A DNA stretch of 6,912 bases, taken from the NCBI GenBank assembly GCA_022361315.1, contig JAKSBB010000614.1, forward strand, positions 1 through 6,912. Direction: 5' to 3'. The first letter of the stretch is position 1. Each line of letters begins with the position of its first letter. Positions 6,575 through 6,912 of this stretch are shown one piece after another. The notes below the pieces were generated by a model. That model worked only from the letters and a program-made list of their open reading frames with translations, searched no databases and had not been told where the DNA came from. Origin of the DNA: Desulfobacterales bacterium. Lineage in GTDB: Bacteria; Desulfobacterota; Desulfobacteria; Desulfobacterales; Desulfobacteraceae. Position numbers and translations under genes: made by a program.

Positions 6575-6912
6575 CTGATCCTCCAATGGGTATGAATACC
6601 TTGAATGCCACGCCCAGGGGTTCGATATTGCTGACCTCGACAATCCCCTTGTGGGCGTCCACAACCCTGTGGACATTGGCCAGCCCCAGGCCGGTGCCCG
6701 TGGTTTTGGTGGTGTAAAAGGGTTTGAAAATCCGCGTGAGGTGGGTTTCGGGGATGCTGTTTCCGTCGTCTTCCACCGTGAGAAGGACAAAGGGCAGGTC
6801 CTCTTTTTCACTGAGAGCGGCCGAGATCTTTATGGTGCCCACCTGGTCCACTGAGTCAATGGCATTTAGCAGCAGGTTGATGATGACCTGCTCAAGTTTC
6901 CCCTGGTCTGCC
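6549..6912 (-). CDS. Sensor histidine kinase, C-terminal 120 residues (cut by right window edge)
   Basis: The frame is open to the window edge and ends in a TGA at 6549-6551, inside the start of the response regulator gene. What is visible is most of an ATP-binding HATPase_c domain. The N box is KLEQVIINLLLNAIDS (about visible residues 5-20). A G1-like box follows (VEDDGNSIP), then the F box IFKPFYTTK and the G2 box GTGLGLANV. The dimerisation domain with the phosphorylated histidine and the sensing region lie beyond the window, so signal and topology are unknown. Most of this group with NtrC-like partners have N-terminal PAS or periplasmic sensor domains. The G1 box usually reads D-x-G-x-G-I; here a serine replaces the second glycine (D-D-G-N-S-I). 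Pairing with the adjacent regulator is strongly implied by the 26-base overlap. Confidence 0.9.
   Translation of the reverse strand, partial: ADQGKLEQVIINLLLNAIDSVDQVGTIKISAALSEKEDLPFVLLTVEDDGNSIPETHLTRIFKPFYTTKTTGTGLGLANVHRVVDAHKGIVEVSNIEPLGVAFKVFIPIGGSDDPYSHRG
6580..6584 (-). promoter_or_regulatory. Ribosome binding site that fixes the response regulator start
   Basis: GGAGG on the minus strand lies five bases before the ATG at 6572-6574, inside the end of the kinase gene. It decides between this start and a longer in-frame extension to about 6811, whose extra 79 residues are merely another frame of the kinase domain. Confidence 0.8.

Noticed and set aside
6575..6811. In-frame extension of the response regulator by 79 residues to a start near 6811.
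   Set aside because: The extra residues are a different frame of the kinase ATP-binding domain and would precede the receiver domain abnormally. The ATG at 6574 has a GGAGG site and directly begins the receiver motif.

Overview
The window looks like chromosomal DNA of a mid-to-high GC anaerobic Gram-negative bacterium, most plausibly a sulfate-reducing Desulfobacterota (Desulfobacteraceae-like). That assignment rests on the general character of the proteins and on the pairing of a benzoate-CoA-ligase-type enzyme with a sigma-54 two-component system. It is an inference; no marker gene is present.

Layout. Positions 1-166 are clearly AT-richer than the rest. They hold the 5' end of a leftward gene that looks like an insertion-sequence transposase, with its own promoter and ribosome binding site. 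A rightward 404-residue major facilitator superfamily (MFS) transporter follows (167-1381). Positions 1382-1631 are a convergent non-coding gap with one strong 44-nt imperfect hairpin. Everything from 1632 to the right edge reads leftward. In order of transcription it is: the C-terminus of a sensor histidine kinase (cut by the right edge), an NtrC-type sigma-54 response regulator overlapping it by 26 nt, a regulatory gap of about 216 nt, a 99-residue two-helix membrane protein, a sodium:solute symporter (SSS family) and an aromatic-acid CoA ligase of the benzoate-CoA ligase family.

How it fits together. The gap between the regulator and the small membrane gene contains a good -24/-12 sigma-54 promoter (TGGTAC-N5-TTGC, GG-N10-GC spacing). 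About 90-125 bp upstream of it lie two tandem dyads of the form TGAAA-N5-TTTCA, with centres exactly 20 bp apart. The reading is a self-contained catabolic sensing module. The kinase perceives a signal, probably an aromatic carboxylate; the phosphorylated regulator binds the tandem dyads and activates the promoter; the symporter with its small partner imports the acid; and the ligase traps it as a CoA thioester for anaerobic degradation. The genes are individually of known families. The least described parts are the small symporter partner and the regulatory region. The MFS gene and the insertion-sequence remnant appear unrelated to this module.
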